Assembly (NCBI GenBank): GCA_023362775.1
Contig: JALMGJ010000025.1
Span: forward strand, 4,667,001 to 4,731,000
Origin: Charina bottae
Taxonomy: Eukaryota > Chordata > Lepidosauria > Squamata > Charinaidae
DNA: 64,000 nt
Direction of reading: 5' to 3'
Shown: positions 1 to 11,185 of the stretch, piece after piece
Numbering within the stretch: the stretch's first letter is position 1
How the letters are laid out: each line of letters opens with the position of its first letter
Program-made: the position numbers and the translations under genes
The notes under the pieces: generated by a model
Database searches by the model: none
What the model saw: the letters and a program-made list of their open reading frames with translations, nothing else
Told to the model about the DNA's origin: nothing

Positions 1-163
1 GATCTTTACTGATTTATTATACATTTATACAATAAATTTCTTATGCCCAGCCAATGGAAATCAGGGGCAAGAAGAATAGGAATATCACAATATTGATAAC
101 TTTAACAAGGAAAAAAATGGAACTCTAGCTCCCAAAGAACATTAGGCACTATCACATTCGTAT

Positions 164-840
164 TTGGATTTATGGCCAAAAAGTTCAAAGAAAAACATCC
201 AAGCCCGGGTACATTTTGCAAAAACCTACATCAAGTCTGACAAAAGCATGTGGGAAAATGTGTTACGGTCTAATGAGACCAAGGTTGAACATTTTGGTCA
301 TAATTCCAAACAGTATGTTTGGCGCAAAAACAACACTGTGCTTCCCCAAAAGTGCACCATGCCCACAGTGAAGCATGGTGGTGGCAGCATTATGCTTTGG
401 GGCTGCTTTTCTTCACGTGGAACTGGGGCTTTAGTCAAGAGGGAATTATGAACAGTTCCAAATATCAGTCAATTTTGGCACAAAACCTTCAGGCCTCTGA
501 TAAAATGCTGAAGATGAAGAGGAATTTCACCTTTCAACACAACAACGTCCCAAAGCATACCTCCAAATCAACAAAAGAATGGCTTCACCAGAAGAAGATC
601 AAAGTTTTGGAATGGCCCAGCCGGAGCCCGGACCTGAATCCAATTGAAAATCTGTGGGGTGACCTGAAGAGGGCAGTGCACAGGACATGCCCTCTCAATC
701 TGACAGATTTGGAGCGCTTCTGCAAGGAAGAGTGGGCAAAGGTTCCCAAGGCAAGATGTGCTGTGCTGATAGACTCCTACCCCAAAAGACTGAATGCTGT
801 CATAAAATCAAAAGGTGCTTCAACACACCTTGTTGTTTAA
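164..840 (+). pseudogene. Tc1-like transposase, disabled
   Basis: Two overlapping frames give a Tc1/mariner transposase lacking its DNA-binding N-terminus. Frame one runs from about position 164 to 451 ([33 protein letters not shown]). A frameshift near 440 moves the reading to a second frame ending at 840 ([44 protein letters not shown]). The third acidic residue of the DDE triad is present (NPIEN). Both catalytic Asp positions are Asn: RSNETK where WSDETK is usual, and QHNNVPKH where QHDNDPKH is usual. The ATG/TTG-like start at 164 is not a real start, because the N-terminal half is missing. With the frameshift this copy cannot encode an active enzyme. Confidence 0.93.
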
Positions 841-1054
841 GGGTGTGCACACTTATGCAACCACATTATTCTAGTTTTATTTTTTTTTCACCCTAAAAGA
901 TTTCAGTTTGTTTTTCAATTGAATTGTACAGCTTGTATGTTATATTAAAGGTGGAAAAAAATTCTGAAGTGATTTATCTTGGTCTGATTTTTTTTTTACA
1001 TCTCAAAAACCTGGCATTTTAACAGGGGTGTGTAGACTTTTTATATCCACTGTG
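164..1054 (+). mobile_element. 5'-truncated Tc1/mariner DNA transposon
   Basis: The element runs from the transposase relic to a right terminal repeat ending ..tttttatatccactgtg, followed by TA at 1055-1056, the Tc1 target dinucleotide. The reverse of the end, cacagtggatataaaaagtc, is the terminal repeat I recall from Tc1 elements widespread in fish and amphibians. No matching left repeat lies in 1-163, so the 5' half was lost or lies outside. Confidence 0.85.
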
Positions 1055-1484
1055 TATGCAGGGCTTTAAACAGAATCCTGTGGGTTATAGAAACAAAAGC
1101 CTGAGAAGGATCTCTGATAAACACTTTTATACTCTAGAAAATGAGTGTTGCAGAAAGTACCTCATAAATTTCATGCCCTTCATTGTCTATACACTAAAGC
1201 TGAGAGCATGAGGAATAAGCAAGATGAACGAAAGAGCAAATATGATTTAATAGAAATAACAGCGGCATGATTCCCATGACTAGATTATAGTAATGGAAGG
1301 CCACATTTTGATGATATGATGATGGTGGTGATAAAGATTCCCTCCAATCAAGCATGATTCTTGATGACTATATAGATAAGCCTATGTAATTTTCATTGCA
1401 ATAATACAGAAGTGTTTTACTACAAGCTGTCTTCTGGGATGTTCTTTGATTTTCCCATCTAGCATATATCCTTAGGATTTCTTA

Positions 1485-1546
1485 GTGGTTCCCCATCCAA
1501 GTACTAAGTAACCTAACTCTTCTTAGGTTCCTCAGATCAGCTAGAA
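1485..1546 (-). repeat. 5S rRNA-related fragment (SINE-like)
   Basis: The plus strand reads ccccatccaagtactaagta ... ggttcctcagatcagctagaacg, which matches the reverse complement of vertebrate 5S rRNA (cccatccaagtactaacc ... agcttccgagatcagacgag). It is diverged and only about 60 bp, so it is probably a piece of a 5S-derived SINE rather than a gene. Confidence 0.55.
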
Positions 1547-1639
1547 CGTTTCATTTCTACCACCTGGTATGACAGTGGTGTGCTAGATGAGGACAAATAT
1601 GCTTAAGGCTGAGGACTGGTAAGGAGGTGGTTCCAAGAT

Positions 1640-2100
1640 CTTCCAAGAGAGACAGTTAAGCTATTCTAGATGGCACTGCTTTCCCCTTGAGGGAATTCTT
1701 ATAGAGAATTTGTCATTAGAGTCCAAAGAAGCGTTTCAGAACAATATTAATTGTTACCAACTACAACTTTTCCTGGGCAGAGTTGGCCTTGCCACAGCAA
1801 TTTATGTACTGGTAACCTCAAGGCTGAATTACTATAATATATTCCACATGGCACTCCCCTTGAGAGTTTTTTTTAGAGACTGCAGCTAGTACAGAATGCT
1901 TTGGCCATATTACTCATTGGAGTTCCTTAGCATGCACATATATTAGCTATGTAGAAGACTGCACTGGCTACTGATTAGCTATCCAACTATTTTCAAACTG
2001 TTGGTGCTGATTTATATGGCTGTAAATGGCTCAGAATCAGGTTCTATAAGGAACCTCCTGCTTTCATATAGGCTTACTCAAAGTTGATTTTCTGATAAGA
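1640..2100 (+). pseudogene. CR1/L2-type LINE reverse transcriptase relic
   Basis: The plus strand around 1800-1880 reads LVTSRLNYYNIFHMALPLES, with a stop just before it, then CS(stop)YRMLWPYYSLEF. This matches the C-terminal reverse-transcriptase region of the local LINE family, seen better at 56413-56840 (LVISRIDYCNALYMGLPLKS). It has several stops and indels and no 3' tail is visible. It is an old fragment. Confidence 0.65.
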
Positions 2101-2153
2101 ACTGTTATTGTAAAGATGTGGGCATTCCTGGTAGTAGTGCCTCCCCTATAGAA

Positions 2154-2819
2154 CAGGGGTCCCCAACCTGTGGGCTGTGGCCCACTAGTGAGCTGCAGCC
2201 TGTTAGGAAGTGGGCCGCACAGCAGGAGGTGAGCAGTGGTGTCGGGGGAGAGGCGGAGAGGCAGGCCGAGGAGTGTGTGGCCTGATTGGCCCCCGCTCGC
2301 AAACCGAGCTCACCCAGGCATGTGGAGCTCCCGGCCCGAGCCGACAGACACTGCCACCACAGAATCCACTGCCAACGCCAGCCCAGTTCCTGCCTTGCCT
2401 ACACACCCTGTAGCTGCCATCCCGGCCTTCGGAACTGCCACATTGGTAAGCACCTCTGCCTTGCCGCCTATCCCCACGACAGAACCAGCCCCTGCTGACC
2501 GGTCTCGCACCATGCCCATGTCCCTTCCTGCCACCCTAGTTCTCCCTCATACAGCCCAGTTCCTCCCTCCGTGCCCACATCCTCCCCCTCCGTGCCCACT
2601 CTGTGCCCACGTCCCTTCCTGCTGCCCTAGTTCCCCCTCATACAGCTCATTTCCTCCCTCCTTGGGACGCCCTCCGGTCCATGCGATCGGCTCCCACCTG
2701 CAAACCTTGCCCCCCCATCGATGCAATTAGCTCCCGCCTGAAAACCCCACCCCCCAGTCCATGGAAAAATTGTCTTCCACGGAACCGGTCCCTGGTGCCA
2801 AAAAGGTTGGGGACCCCTG
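2154..2819. mobile_element. Non-autonomous hAT transposon, 666 bp, with 8-bp TSD
   Basis: The ends are inverted: caggggtccccaacctgt at the left and the reverse of aggttggggacccctg at the right. Exact 8-bp duplications CTATAGAA lie at 2146-2153 and 2820-2827. Motifs gttaggaagtgggccgcaca and accggtccctggtgccaaaa match an ancient hAT family also known in mammals. The interior is unusually GC-rich and encodes no transposase. It holds a 90-bp direct duplication (from 2514 and 2604) and, near the right end, a unit related to the 39-bp repeat of the element at 60659. Long open frames through it on both strands reflect base composition only. Confidence 0.95.
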
Positions 2820-4307
2820 CTATAGAACAAACTTCTAATGTAGACTAGGCTGCCTTCTACTAAAAGCATGTTGTATAAAATTACATAAAAATAACAGTAA
2901 AACTAAAAATAAATTGAATTAAAATTATCTTTTCTTGATTTTCTTCTTTACTTTTCATCAGCTGTCCTAATGATTATCACCTATTAAATAACTGATGGTT
3001 TTACTGGTTTTACTGTTATTTTATCTTTTTTTTATTTAAACATTTCTGTTATACTGCCAAGAAATTGAAGAATTATGAAATCATCTCTATCAAGGTATTT
3101 TTATCTGGATCAACTTCATTTCAAAATTCCAAAGCCCAGTTTTTTCTGGCTCTTACATTCATAAGAAAGGGAAATGAAGGCAACACTCTTCATAATATTC
3201 CAAACTTCAGGAAGATTCATTCAAACAGTAATTTGAAACCAAAACAATAGCCCCATCTGATTCCTAATTCCTTAAGCCAAACAAGGAGAATGGAATAGCA
3301 ACAGTATTGGAAGCTGCTGAGAAGTGGAAGAGTGTCTACTTGGTCATACCATGTCTTTCCTTCAATTACAAGAGTCATTAAAGAACTCCAGACTGAAGTA
3401 GAAAATCAACTTCATGCTGAAGTGTCTAGAACTGGTTGCTAACCCACTTTACCAACCAGTGCCAGGCAATTCACCATGAATTTGATTTAACATATTTAAT
3501 CAGCTAGCCCTGAAATGGCAAGTTAGAAGTAAACCAAAAATTACTGAAATTATTTGACTCAAGAAAAGGTTTCTGTTTATAATTAAGTTACTTTCAGTTA
3601 ATAAAATAAATGTACTGGCAATTGCAACATAAAGGTGTACAAAAGTACCCTTAAGCATAATTGAAAAGAGCTGATGTATTAGGAATAGTAACTGGTCACT
3701 CTCAACAGTGACTTATTAAAAAGAAGCTGCTATGAGACAGAACATTTGCCAAGCACAGATGTAGTTGTCAAATGTGCAAGTGTTTATTTCCCTGGGCCAG
3801 CTTGGAGTTAAAATCCAATGAGAACACCTCATTATCATTCTACCTGAGTCAGCAAGGACACATTGCTCAACATATGGCCAGCACTATTTATGGGTTTCAT
3901 GGGATCTGCAGGAGGGTCAGAGGCAAAGCAACACATGCTTTACTTGGACAGGAAGACAAGGAGAATGGAAGATGCTTGAGAGGTTCTTGGTCCTACAGAA
4001 ATTAATCAAGTGAAACATTGCAGGTAGCAGGTGGCCTATATGATATGATTGGTACTGTTTTACCAAGAATAGTGCAAGAGTCAGAATAATTAATTAATAA
4101 TTTCTACTTTTAATTTAGCTCAAGCAGCTTTTCAGTTTTTTAAAATTGTAACATTTGTGCAAACATGCATTTCTCCCTAATTTTCCAGGTGGTAAAATGC
4201 TACTACCAAGTACAGAGATCCTATTTAAAAATTACTGACAATGAATTTATTCCGCTTTCAAAAAGATGACTGAGCAATTTGTTCCAAATCCAATATGGAA
4301 AAATGGC

Positions 4308-5225
4308 AGGCTGATCATACATACCATTTTAAATGGGACAGTACCGTTTTTTTCACATTTCCCAACTGTCCCATCGTTTTAATATAAATGTCAATTTTGT
4401 CCCTTTTTTTTAAAAAAATGCCAAAATGTCAGGCATGGCAAGATTGATTCAGCCAAGATGCACTTATCATTTAAAAAGTGCTTGATTGAGGTGATTGATG
4501 TTGGGTGAACTAGAGAAAGCCAAGGAAGGCAGAAAGAGAGAGAGAGAGAGAGAGAGAGGGAGACAGAGAGACGGGGAGAGAGATCTTTGCCACTGCCTCT
4601 GTTCTGCTCTTAGCTGGTCGCTCTCTGCTCTCTGTTTGTTTTATTAAAATGTGTTCGGGATGTGGTCCCGCCCCCTTTTTTCAAGAGTTGAACTGATTAT
4701 TTCTCCAGCTCGGCAAGAGAGTGTCTTTCGTTTGGGATTGTGGGAGAGAAAGAGGGAGAAAAAAAAGCAGGAGGAGGAAGAGTGAAGGCAGAAGGAAGAG
4801 AAGCCTCGCCGGGCGTGGAGTTTTTGAATCCTCCCTTCCCTGCCTCTCTTCTCTCCCCCCACCCCTCCTTCCTGCAATCCGTGATGTTACAAAGCCCTGT
4901 GAGCTGTGTTTTCCCCATTCACCTCCTGTCAAATACAGTCCCCCTCTACGTCTACCTAAATTTTTGTATGAGTTCTGTCACTGAAGAATAATTGTTAACT
5001 CAATAGGTTCACGTAATAAAACTTTTTCATTTTAATGAAAACAAAAATATATTTATATATACAGTAATCTGTTTAAGGACCAGCAAATGGACCTTAAAAA
5101 CTCTTTAAAACTTTTTTTTATCTTCTTACTTTTTCATGAATACGGAATATTACATAAGTTTAACCCTGTCCCATTTTTGCCATCCCAATGTCCCATTTTT
5201 GTCTCAAGGAAATATGGTCAGCCTA
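4308..5225. mobile_element. MULE-like DNA element, copy 1 (918 bp)
   Basis: The left end is aggctgatcatacatacc and the right end is aaatatggtcagccta, so the termini are inverted (AGGCTGAYCATA). The flanking 9-bp sequences AAAAATGGC at 4299-4307 and 5226-5234 are identical. The outer about 130 bp on the left (gggacagt..., tgtcccatcgttttaat) and about 90 bp on the right (catcccaatgtccc, gtctcaaggaaatatggtca) match the element at 60659-61135. The middle (about 4440-5130) is unrelated to that copy. It contains an AG repeat, a purine-rich strand and a pyrimidine-rich strand, with overlapping open frames I attribute to composition. A 9-bp duplication suggests the Mutator superfamily (compare human Ricksha), but no transposase is present. 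Confidence 0.85.
4531..4590 (+). repeat. (AG)n-rich tract inside MULE-like element
   Basis: A run of gagaga units with minor interruptions (agaaagagag to acggggagag), in the centre of the MULE-like element. Confidence 0.9.
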
Positions 5226-5696
5226 AAAAATGGCTATATATCTGCAAATATGTATCTGGCCTAAAATGGAATATAAAACAACCAACAGAAATAGTTGTAC
5301 AAATGTGTGTGAGAGAGTATGTGTGTGCATTCCCCTGACAACATCTATTTTTTTCACAGACAAGTATTCTGGAGGCGGGAGGGGAAATATTCATGAAATC
5401 AGAAATATGGCCAAGAAACAACAAGAATATTTTTTTATCTATTTGTGAGGTAGAATTCAATTTCTACTATCTGTTTCTAAACACTGTATGAACCTTACCA
5501 ACTTATATATCTCAACATCAAAAGAAATTTCCTACCACAACAGCTTTGGAAAGTGTAACAAACTAAAGAAGAAAAACTGGACAAAATATAAATGTATTTC
5601 AAAATAGTAATAGGTGAAATTCAGTTTCTTGAGGCAAATTTCATATTTGGTGACCTTTTTAAAATTTCCACATTTAAGGATATTATTGTATATGTA

Positions 5697-5752
5697 TTTG
5701 TGTGTGTGCGTGCGTGCCTGCGTGCATGTGTGTATCTGTGTCTGTGCACACA
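5697..5752 (+). repeat. Imperfect (TG)n/(CGTG)n microsatellite
   Basis: tgtgtgtgcgtgcgtgcctg and following GT-rich repeats. Confidence 0.85.
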
Positions 5753-7820
5753 AACACAAGAGATACACATCGTTAGAGATCCTTATTATAATACATACAC
5801 AAACAAAAGAACATTATATATAGCCTGAGAAAGTCACAGAAGAGAAAGAAAAGGGAGGAGAATTTAAAAAAAAAAACAGATATGAGGACAAATTGAAACA
5901 AATTGGTTGCTATCTAGACCCAGAAGCTCAGGAGGCTGTATTGATGACCATCTTCATTAATCACTCCATTGACTTAAAGCAACTACTTCAGGGTGAGATA
6001 TAAATCAATTTGATTACTCGTGTAAGTGTTCACCAATGTGAGAAATTGGTTGCACAATGTACACCTTCCAGCTGAGTTGTATACAGTATATCTTTTAACT
6101 AAAGAGAGGCTTTTGTTAGGCAACCAATATTTTCTTGATTTCTGATCGTGTGAAAGAGGAAAATATAAGTTGTGTTGGGGATGTGGGGAGGAAGGAAGAA
6201 AACAGTAAGGAGGTAAAAACATACAGAGAAAGCTATGCTGTATAATTAGTATATTAGCTATGCTAATTCCCCATCCCCTCCAACATGGTTTAACTATAAA
6301 GGTTATCATTTGGGATTATTTAAGCCTGTTATGTTTTAAATAGGAACAGGGACAGGATGGCATTTTTCAAAGTTAGAATTAATTTCTGAAAGTAACTTGC
6401 AGTTATTACTGTCTAAACGCCATATTAGAATATGTATGTAGTCATTTGGGAACTAAATGCTAAAGGAGGTTACTCCTGCTTGTAGCTTTCAAAAAAAAAG
6501 ACATACTGTTTTTGCTGTGTGACCTTTGAAAAGAAATAATTTATACTATTTTTGCTACAGAAAATGTGGACAAAATGTAATTTATATTTTAATGCAGCCT
6601 TCCCTACCCTGAGCCCCTTCAGATATGCTGTGATTCAACTCACCTCAAGCCCAGCCAAAGTTTCAAATCAAACACAGTTTATATAACATTAAATATTCTA
6701 TTAATTCTCTCTGGTAATATACTACAGTTTAAACTTAAGAATTCAAGATAATATGTTTGACAGGAAGCTGTATCCAGGAGCTGGATCCACACCATTAGAC
6801 TTTAATGAGAATATGCATTAAAAGTATATTTAACATGTGAATCTAAGGAATAACTGGACAGAGGACTGAAAAAAGGGCTTCAAATGATAGGAAGAAGATC
6901 TAACAAGATTTGAAAGACTTTATGGAAGTAATTGATTGCCCCATCACTATCATAAGCTGCTCTTTGCTTAAGACAACTCCATTCTTTCCAACAAAAAGTA
7001 TCTCCTTGAATGACAGAACCATCTCTTTTTTTTGTTGTTGTTGTATTAAATGGCAGCCACTCTAAGGATCCTTGTTTTATTACCAGTGTTTTTGATCAGA
7101 TGGCTTGCTATTGAGTGCTTTGCTAAAGCAAATGCAAATCTGACAAAACACAAAAAAGTTGAAGACAACTACCTAATTTTCAAGAAGACTAAATTTTGTT
7201 TCCAGGAAACCAGATTCAATTGGCACCACCTACTGAGAGAGTTGGTTTTAAAAGCTATAAAGTGAAGGGATGCCTTACTTACTCAATTATAAACAATTGC
7301 TTGTAATGATATCTGTTTTGACTCACATTGAATTACCCTGCTGTTTCACTCTACATTGATATTTCTGTCTGACTATCTAAGATTTCTTAGATGATATTTT
7401 AAATGGAAGAGGCAGGACTCAGTATATGCTAATGAAAGACAATACCACACATTCTAAAGGGTATATATGGATTCCTATTGGAAACAGAATTAAGTATAAT
7501 ATCACAAAAAAAGATTTGAGTGTTCCTGAAGTTCCATCTACACAATCATGCATGCTCAACTGTTTAAGCATTTTAATTTATAAATGAGCTCCTAAAAAGG
7601 ATTAATAGTAATATAAAAGGCCAAGTCAGTATATTTGAGGGTAAAATGTTGTATCCACTAACACGGCAATAAACCTCATTGAATTCAGAGGGAATTATTT
7701 CCAAGTAGGGGTATACAAAATTGCAGTTGTAATATAAAAAAAAATCCCTTCTCACCCCTATGGGTGGTATGTGTCTTCCTCAACCTCGGGTCCTCTACCA
7801 GAGGCCTGGGAGTTTGAGGA

Positions 7821-7823
7821 CTA

Positions 7824-7874
<51 letters not shown>

Positions 7875-7902
7875 AACTTCTATCATCGCCCATCTCCCCC
7901 CA
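7821..7902 (-). repeat. (TATC)n microsatellite on a LINE 3' tail
   Basis: About 13 TATC units (7821-7875) are followed by catcgcccatctccccc. Read on the minus strand this is gggggagatgggcgatgata followed by GATA repeats, the 3' end of the local CR1/L2-type LINE. The microsatellite has therefore grown from the LINE's own tail repeat. Confidence 0.75.
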
Positions 7903-7904
7903 AA

Positions 7905-7906
<2 letters not shown>

Positions 7907-7935
<29 letters not shown>
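7907..7935 (+). repeat. (CA)n microsatellite
   Basis: About 14 CA units directly after the LINE-tail microsatellite. Confidence 0.95.
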
Positions 7936-7939
<4 letters not shown>

Positions 7940-8621
7940 ATTCAGATCTACAAAGTTTTTCTCTGTAAGTTATAGAAATAAAATCCATAGCAATAACAAA
8001 TAAAATTATAAAATATTGCACCATTTAGCAAAGAAACAAAGAAAATGAACAGTGAAAAAAATAGAAAGGCCTTAAGATATCAAACTTGGCACTAGACTGG
8101 GAAACGACTTTCAGAACTGGAATATTATAATGGAAATGTTCCTATCCTCAGTCAATAACATAACAGAATCACCTCAGAAAAACTTCCAAGAATTATCTCA
8201 ATATATCAACATATTTGTGTAGAATAAAGTTCCCACTAACTTTAAAAATGAAGACTACACATATTGTTGACTACATGATAGTATTGTTTCTGGATTGTAC
8301 TACCCCAGATTGTGGAGGAACAAAAAACAAATGCCCAGTTCCATAAAATTCACCAACAAATAAAGGAGATCTGTCACAATCTTTGTTTTCTATACGTATG
8401 ATTAGAAATAAAGGGATCTGTAGCTAAAAGGAGAAATGATTGGACTTGGATTAGGACCATCTCCTTCATCCCATCCACCATAGCACAATGTTACATAAAA
8501 TGACAGATCATGTAAATAGTCCTTTTTATTCAAGGAAACCTTGCACAAGTTTCTTGTTGAAGGATTATAGAGTCAAAGTGAGAACATTCAGTTCTTAAAG
8601 ATGAACTCCAAAGTAACTTAC

Positions 8622-8828
8622 ATGATCAATTAGTTCTCGAACCATGCCATTCCATTGTCCGCTACCATCATCCCGGGCTCCATATTTTCCATCTTCCACC
8701 AACCTAATTTCATAGGTAAATCCAAGGAAGGTTGATAGTTCCCTAAGGAGATCGATGCAATATCCCTCAAATCTATCATTCCCATATAAAGGTTTATCAG
8801 ATTTCTTGAACATCACATATGGTTCTTC
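8622..8828 (-). CDS. GRIK2: GRIK2 exon: ligand-binding domain S1
   Basis: This 207-bp exon has 69 codons, [16 protein letters not shown] to GMVRELIDH. It follows the acceptor tttttttcag and precedes the donor gtaagt. It forms the first lobe of the glutamate-binding clamshell. By alignment to GluA2 (ESPYVM ... GKYGARD, known ligand contacts Glu402 and Tyr450), the first Glu of EEPYV and the Tyr of GKYGARDD are the equivalent contacts (about Glu440 and Tyr488 in GluK2 precursor numbering), and both are kept 48 residues apart. Differences from remembered mammalian GluK2 are VLF to VMF, STILGF to STFLGF, and AQDDANG to ARDDGSG. The following exon, with the PLAITYVREK ligand-binding segment, is not in the window. 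The open frame past LIDH (VSYFGVHL) is intron. Confidence 0.98.
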
Positions 8829-9695
8829 CTGAAAAAAAGAATATAAATAGAGAGGAAATGCAATTCAACTATTATTTTTAACAGACAAATATTTTTTATG
8901 ATATAATTTCTAGAGTTGTGGGAATTCAAGAGATATTTCATAAGCACAGGACTACAGACAAAACTCTTCTTTTCAAATCAGTAAAGCCACTCTCACTTGC
9001 AAGGCTCACTCAACTGCTTGAGAAGCTGCTCCTGGATATCTCCTATGTGCACAGAGGTTACGCGGAATACTATCTTTAATGAGAGGCAACTTAATTTTTA
9101 TTTATTCAGCTATTACTAAGGGAATGTAGCTTTTCTAGTTGAATCTGATATGGGTACTTTCTCCAGTTTGGAAACTGTGATTACATAACTAAACAGAGCA
9201 GTTAAACACTATAATTGCTTGGAAATTGAAAGCTGTACAGTATTTGCATGTTTCAAAGTGGATTAATAATAAGAAACAAATGTAATCCAGTGGTTTTATG
9301 GGTGAGTCATTCATAATTGACCTGACTGATGTAGACAATGGGCACAATTCTCAAATTTTACCACAACTAAGCTCCATTCAATTATAACTCAGTGATAGTG
9401 CACACACTATCCAGATAAGATATTCTGGCTTCAGCTCCAGGTAGGGCTTGAAAAGACCTGTCATAAACCCTGGAGAGATACTTAAAGGCTAGTATGATTT
9501 GCTATAAAACAGCTTCCTTTTTTTCTATGATATCAAAATTAAGAATCAGGCTAAATATGGTGATTGACTCTTCTCTTAATGTACTAGTTATAATTATTAC
9601 AATCCAGCTACGAACACTTCATTTCACACAAACACACTGCTTCTACCAGTCAGTATGTTTCATCATTTCCTGGTGTGGATTGAGTTGAGCTAGAG

Positions 9696-9989
9696 CAGAG
9701 CTTTCCAATCTGCTGCCGTTGGCGACACACCAACGGCGGCAGCGGCTGCGGCGTGGGGGCACACGTGGGGGTTGGGGCGTGCATGGTGGCGGCGCGGGGG
9801 GGCACGGCAGCGGCAGCGTGCATGGCGGCGGCAGCGGCAGCCTCTGCTAAAACGTGGAAGCGCTGATGGCACTCCGCTGCCGCCACCACCATGCACGCCC
9901 CCGCCGCCACTTCCGGGTTGTGTGGCGACACACCAAACTGTGTGTTGCGACACACTAAAGTGTCGCGACACACAGTTTGGAAAGCTGTG
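9696..9989. mobile_element. hAT MITE family A, copy 1 (294 bp)
   Basis: The termini cagagctttccaa and the reverse of ttggaaagctgtg are inverted. The 8-bp duplications AGCTAGAG at 9688-9695 and 9990-9997 are exact. The interior is very GC-rich and carries repeated ggcgacacaccaacgg and tgtgtcgcgacacac motifs in both orientations, probably subterminal transposase-binding repeats. Copies at 45637 and 58591 share ends and motifs. The open frames on both strands are compositional. Confidence 0.95.
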
Positions 9990-10224
9990 AGCTAGAGGTA
10001 CACCAAAGTTGCAAACAGGTTTAATGGAAAATCACATGGAACTAATAATATCTCTCTCTGAATCTCCAGTTGTGACTGCCTTCTAAAATCATACTAAACC
10101 TGCTAGTCTGTGAAAATGCCTAGCCCACTAAATAATGCATGGAATTGCAAACATTCCCAACAACTGACAGAACATTGGCAGTTATTGGATAGGGATTCAC
10201 AATATAAAATTGTTGATATTGTGT

Positions 10225-10305
10225 TGTGAACCGCCCAGAGTCCCTCCTTGAGGGGGAGATGGGCGGTTACAGAAATTCAACAAATAAATAAATAAATAAA
10301 TAAAT
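10225..10305 (+). mobile_element. CR1/L2-type LINE 3' end
   Basis: Only the 3' tail is present: tgtgaaccgcccagagtccc ... gagatgggcggttacagaaa, then (AAAT)n. It is one of about a dozen such severely 5'-truncated LINE ends in the window. Confidence 0.8.
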
Positions 10306-10971
10306 TGAATACAAAACTTTTGCTAATATTCTAGGACCTGTTTCTTGAAAATAAGCAAATGGAAACAGTGGAAAACCACTCTCATTCCAATAAAAATGGC
10401 CAGCAACTGTATCTGCTGTGGAGTTGTTAACAAATTATAGAGGATAGTGGACCAATACAGTATACCTATTCCCATAATGGGAGGACAGTTGGCCAAAACA
10501 CACCAAGATAAAATGCCAACTGATTTCTAGCTAGATTTGCACTGGGAGGAATAAAAATAGACAGGTCGATGAAACACTCTTTCCAACTTCCTTCGCAACA
10601 GCTGGCTCTTACTCTGGAAAGTAGATTGCTGTGATAGGCAAGCCACTGCACCAACTAAGAGATACACATGTATTTGTCTTATAGCATCCAAGGTTTGCTG
10701 TCCTTTATAAGTCTCTAGTCAGCAAATAATATAAAACAGTCAAACTCTGAGCTTTAGTAATTTGCAAACCGGAGCTGTGGAAAGAACAACATTATCTAGC
10801 TCTTTTTGTGGCCTCTCTTGCTAGTGTTTCAGAGTAACATTGCTCATGAGCTTTAAATCCCACTGATCTCTAATAATCTAATAACATAAGCCTATACATC
10901 CAACAAGAATACATAAGGGGAGGAGAGAATCACTTCAGTGTAAAGAATTCAAAATTCTTAAAAAGTTGCAA

Positions 10972-11185
10972 GATACAATACAATACAATACAATACAATA
11001 CAATACAATACAATACAATACAATACAATACAATACTACACTACACTACACTACACTACACTACACTACACACTACACACTACACACTACACTACACTAC
11101 ACTACACTACACTACACACTACACACTACACACTACACTACACTACACTACACTACACTACACTACACTACACTACACTACACTA
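10972..11185 (+). repeat. Pentanucleotide satellite, (ATACA)n into (ACTAC)n
   Basis: About 13 ATACA units (10972-11035) change abruptly to about 30 CACTA units (11036-11185). The second part contains five-base and seven-base steps (cactacacactac). The TTHYT-like open frame through it is spurious. Confidence 0.95.

Larger units (their letters stand above)
1..8621 (-). other. GRIK2: GRIK2 intron downstream of the S1 exon (partial)
   Basis: Intronic by position. Besides the elements listed separately, I see no gene or recognisable repeat in 1-160, 1057-1480, 2820-4298, 5235-5690, 5751-7820 or 7936-8621. These stretches are AT-rich and carry only short open frames. No GRIK2 exon encoding the PFMTLG/M1 segment was found here. 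Confidence 0.8.

Noticed and set aside
2105..2869. Several overlapping open frames on both strands (up to 164 codons)
   Set aside because: They lie within the GC-rich, low-stop interior of a hAT element defined by exact target duplications. No protein family is recognisable.
4644..4991. Purine/pyrimidine-biased open frames on both strands
   Set aside because: Low-complexity composition (KKSRRRKSEGRRKR, LPSLFLLLLF) inside the MULE-like element; no homology.
9650..9990. Alanine/arginine-rich frames around 9650-9990, and similar ones at 45473-45996 and 58553-58955
   Set aside because: All three sets coincide with the three copies of one GC-rich hAT MITE family.
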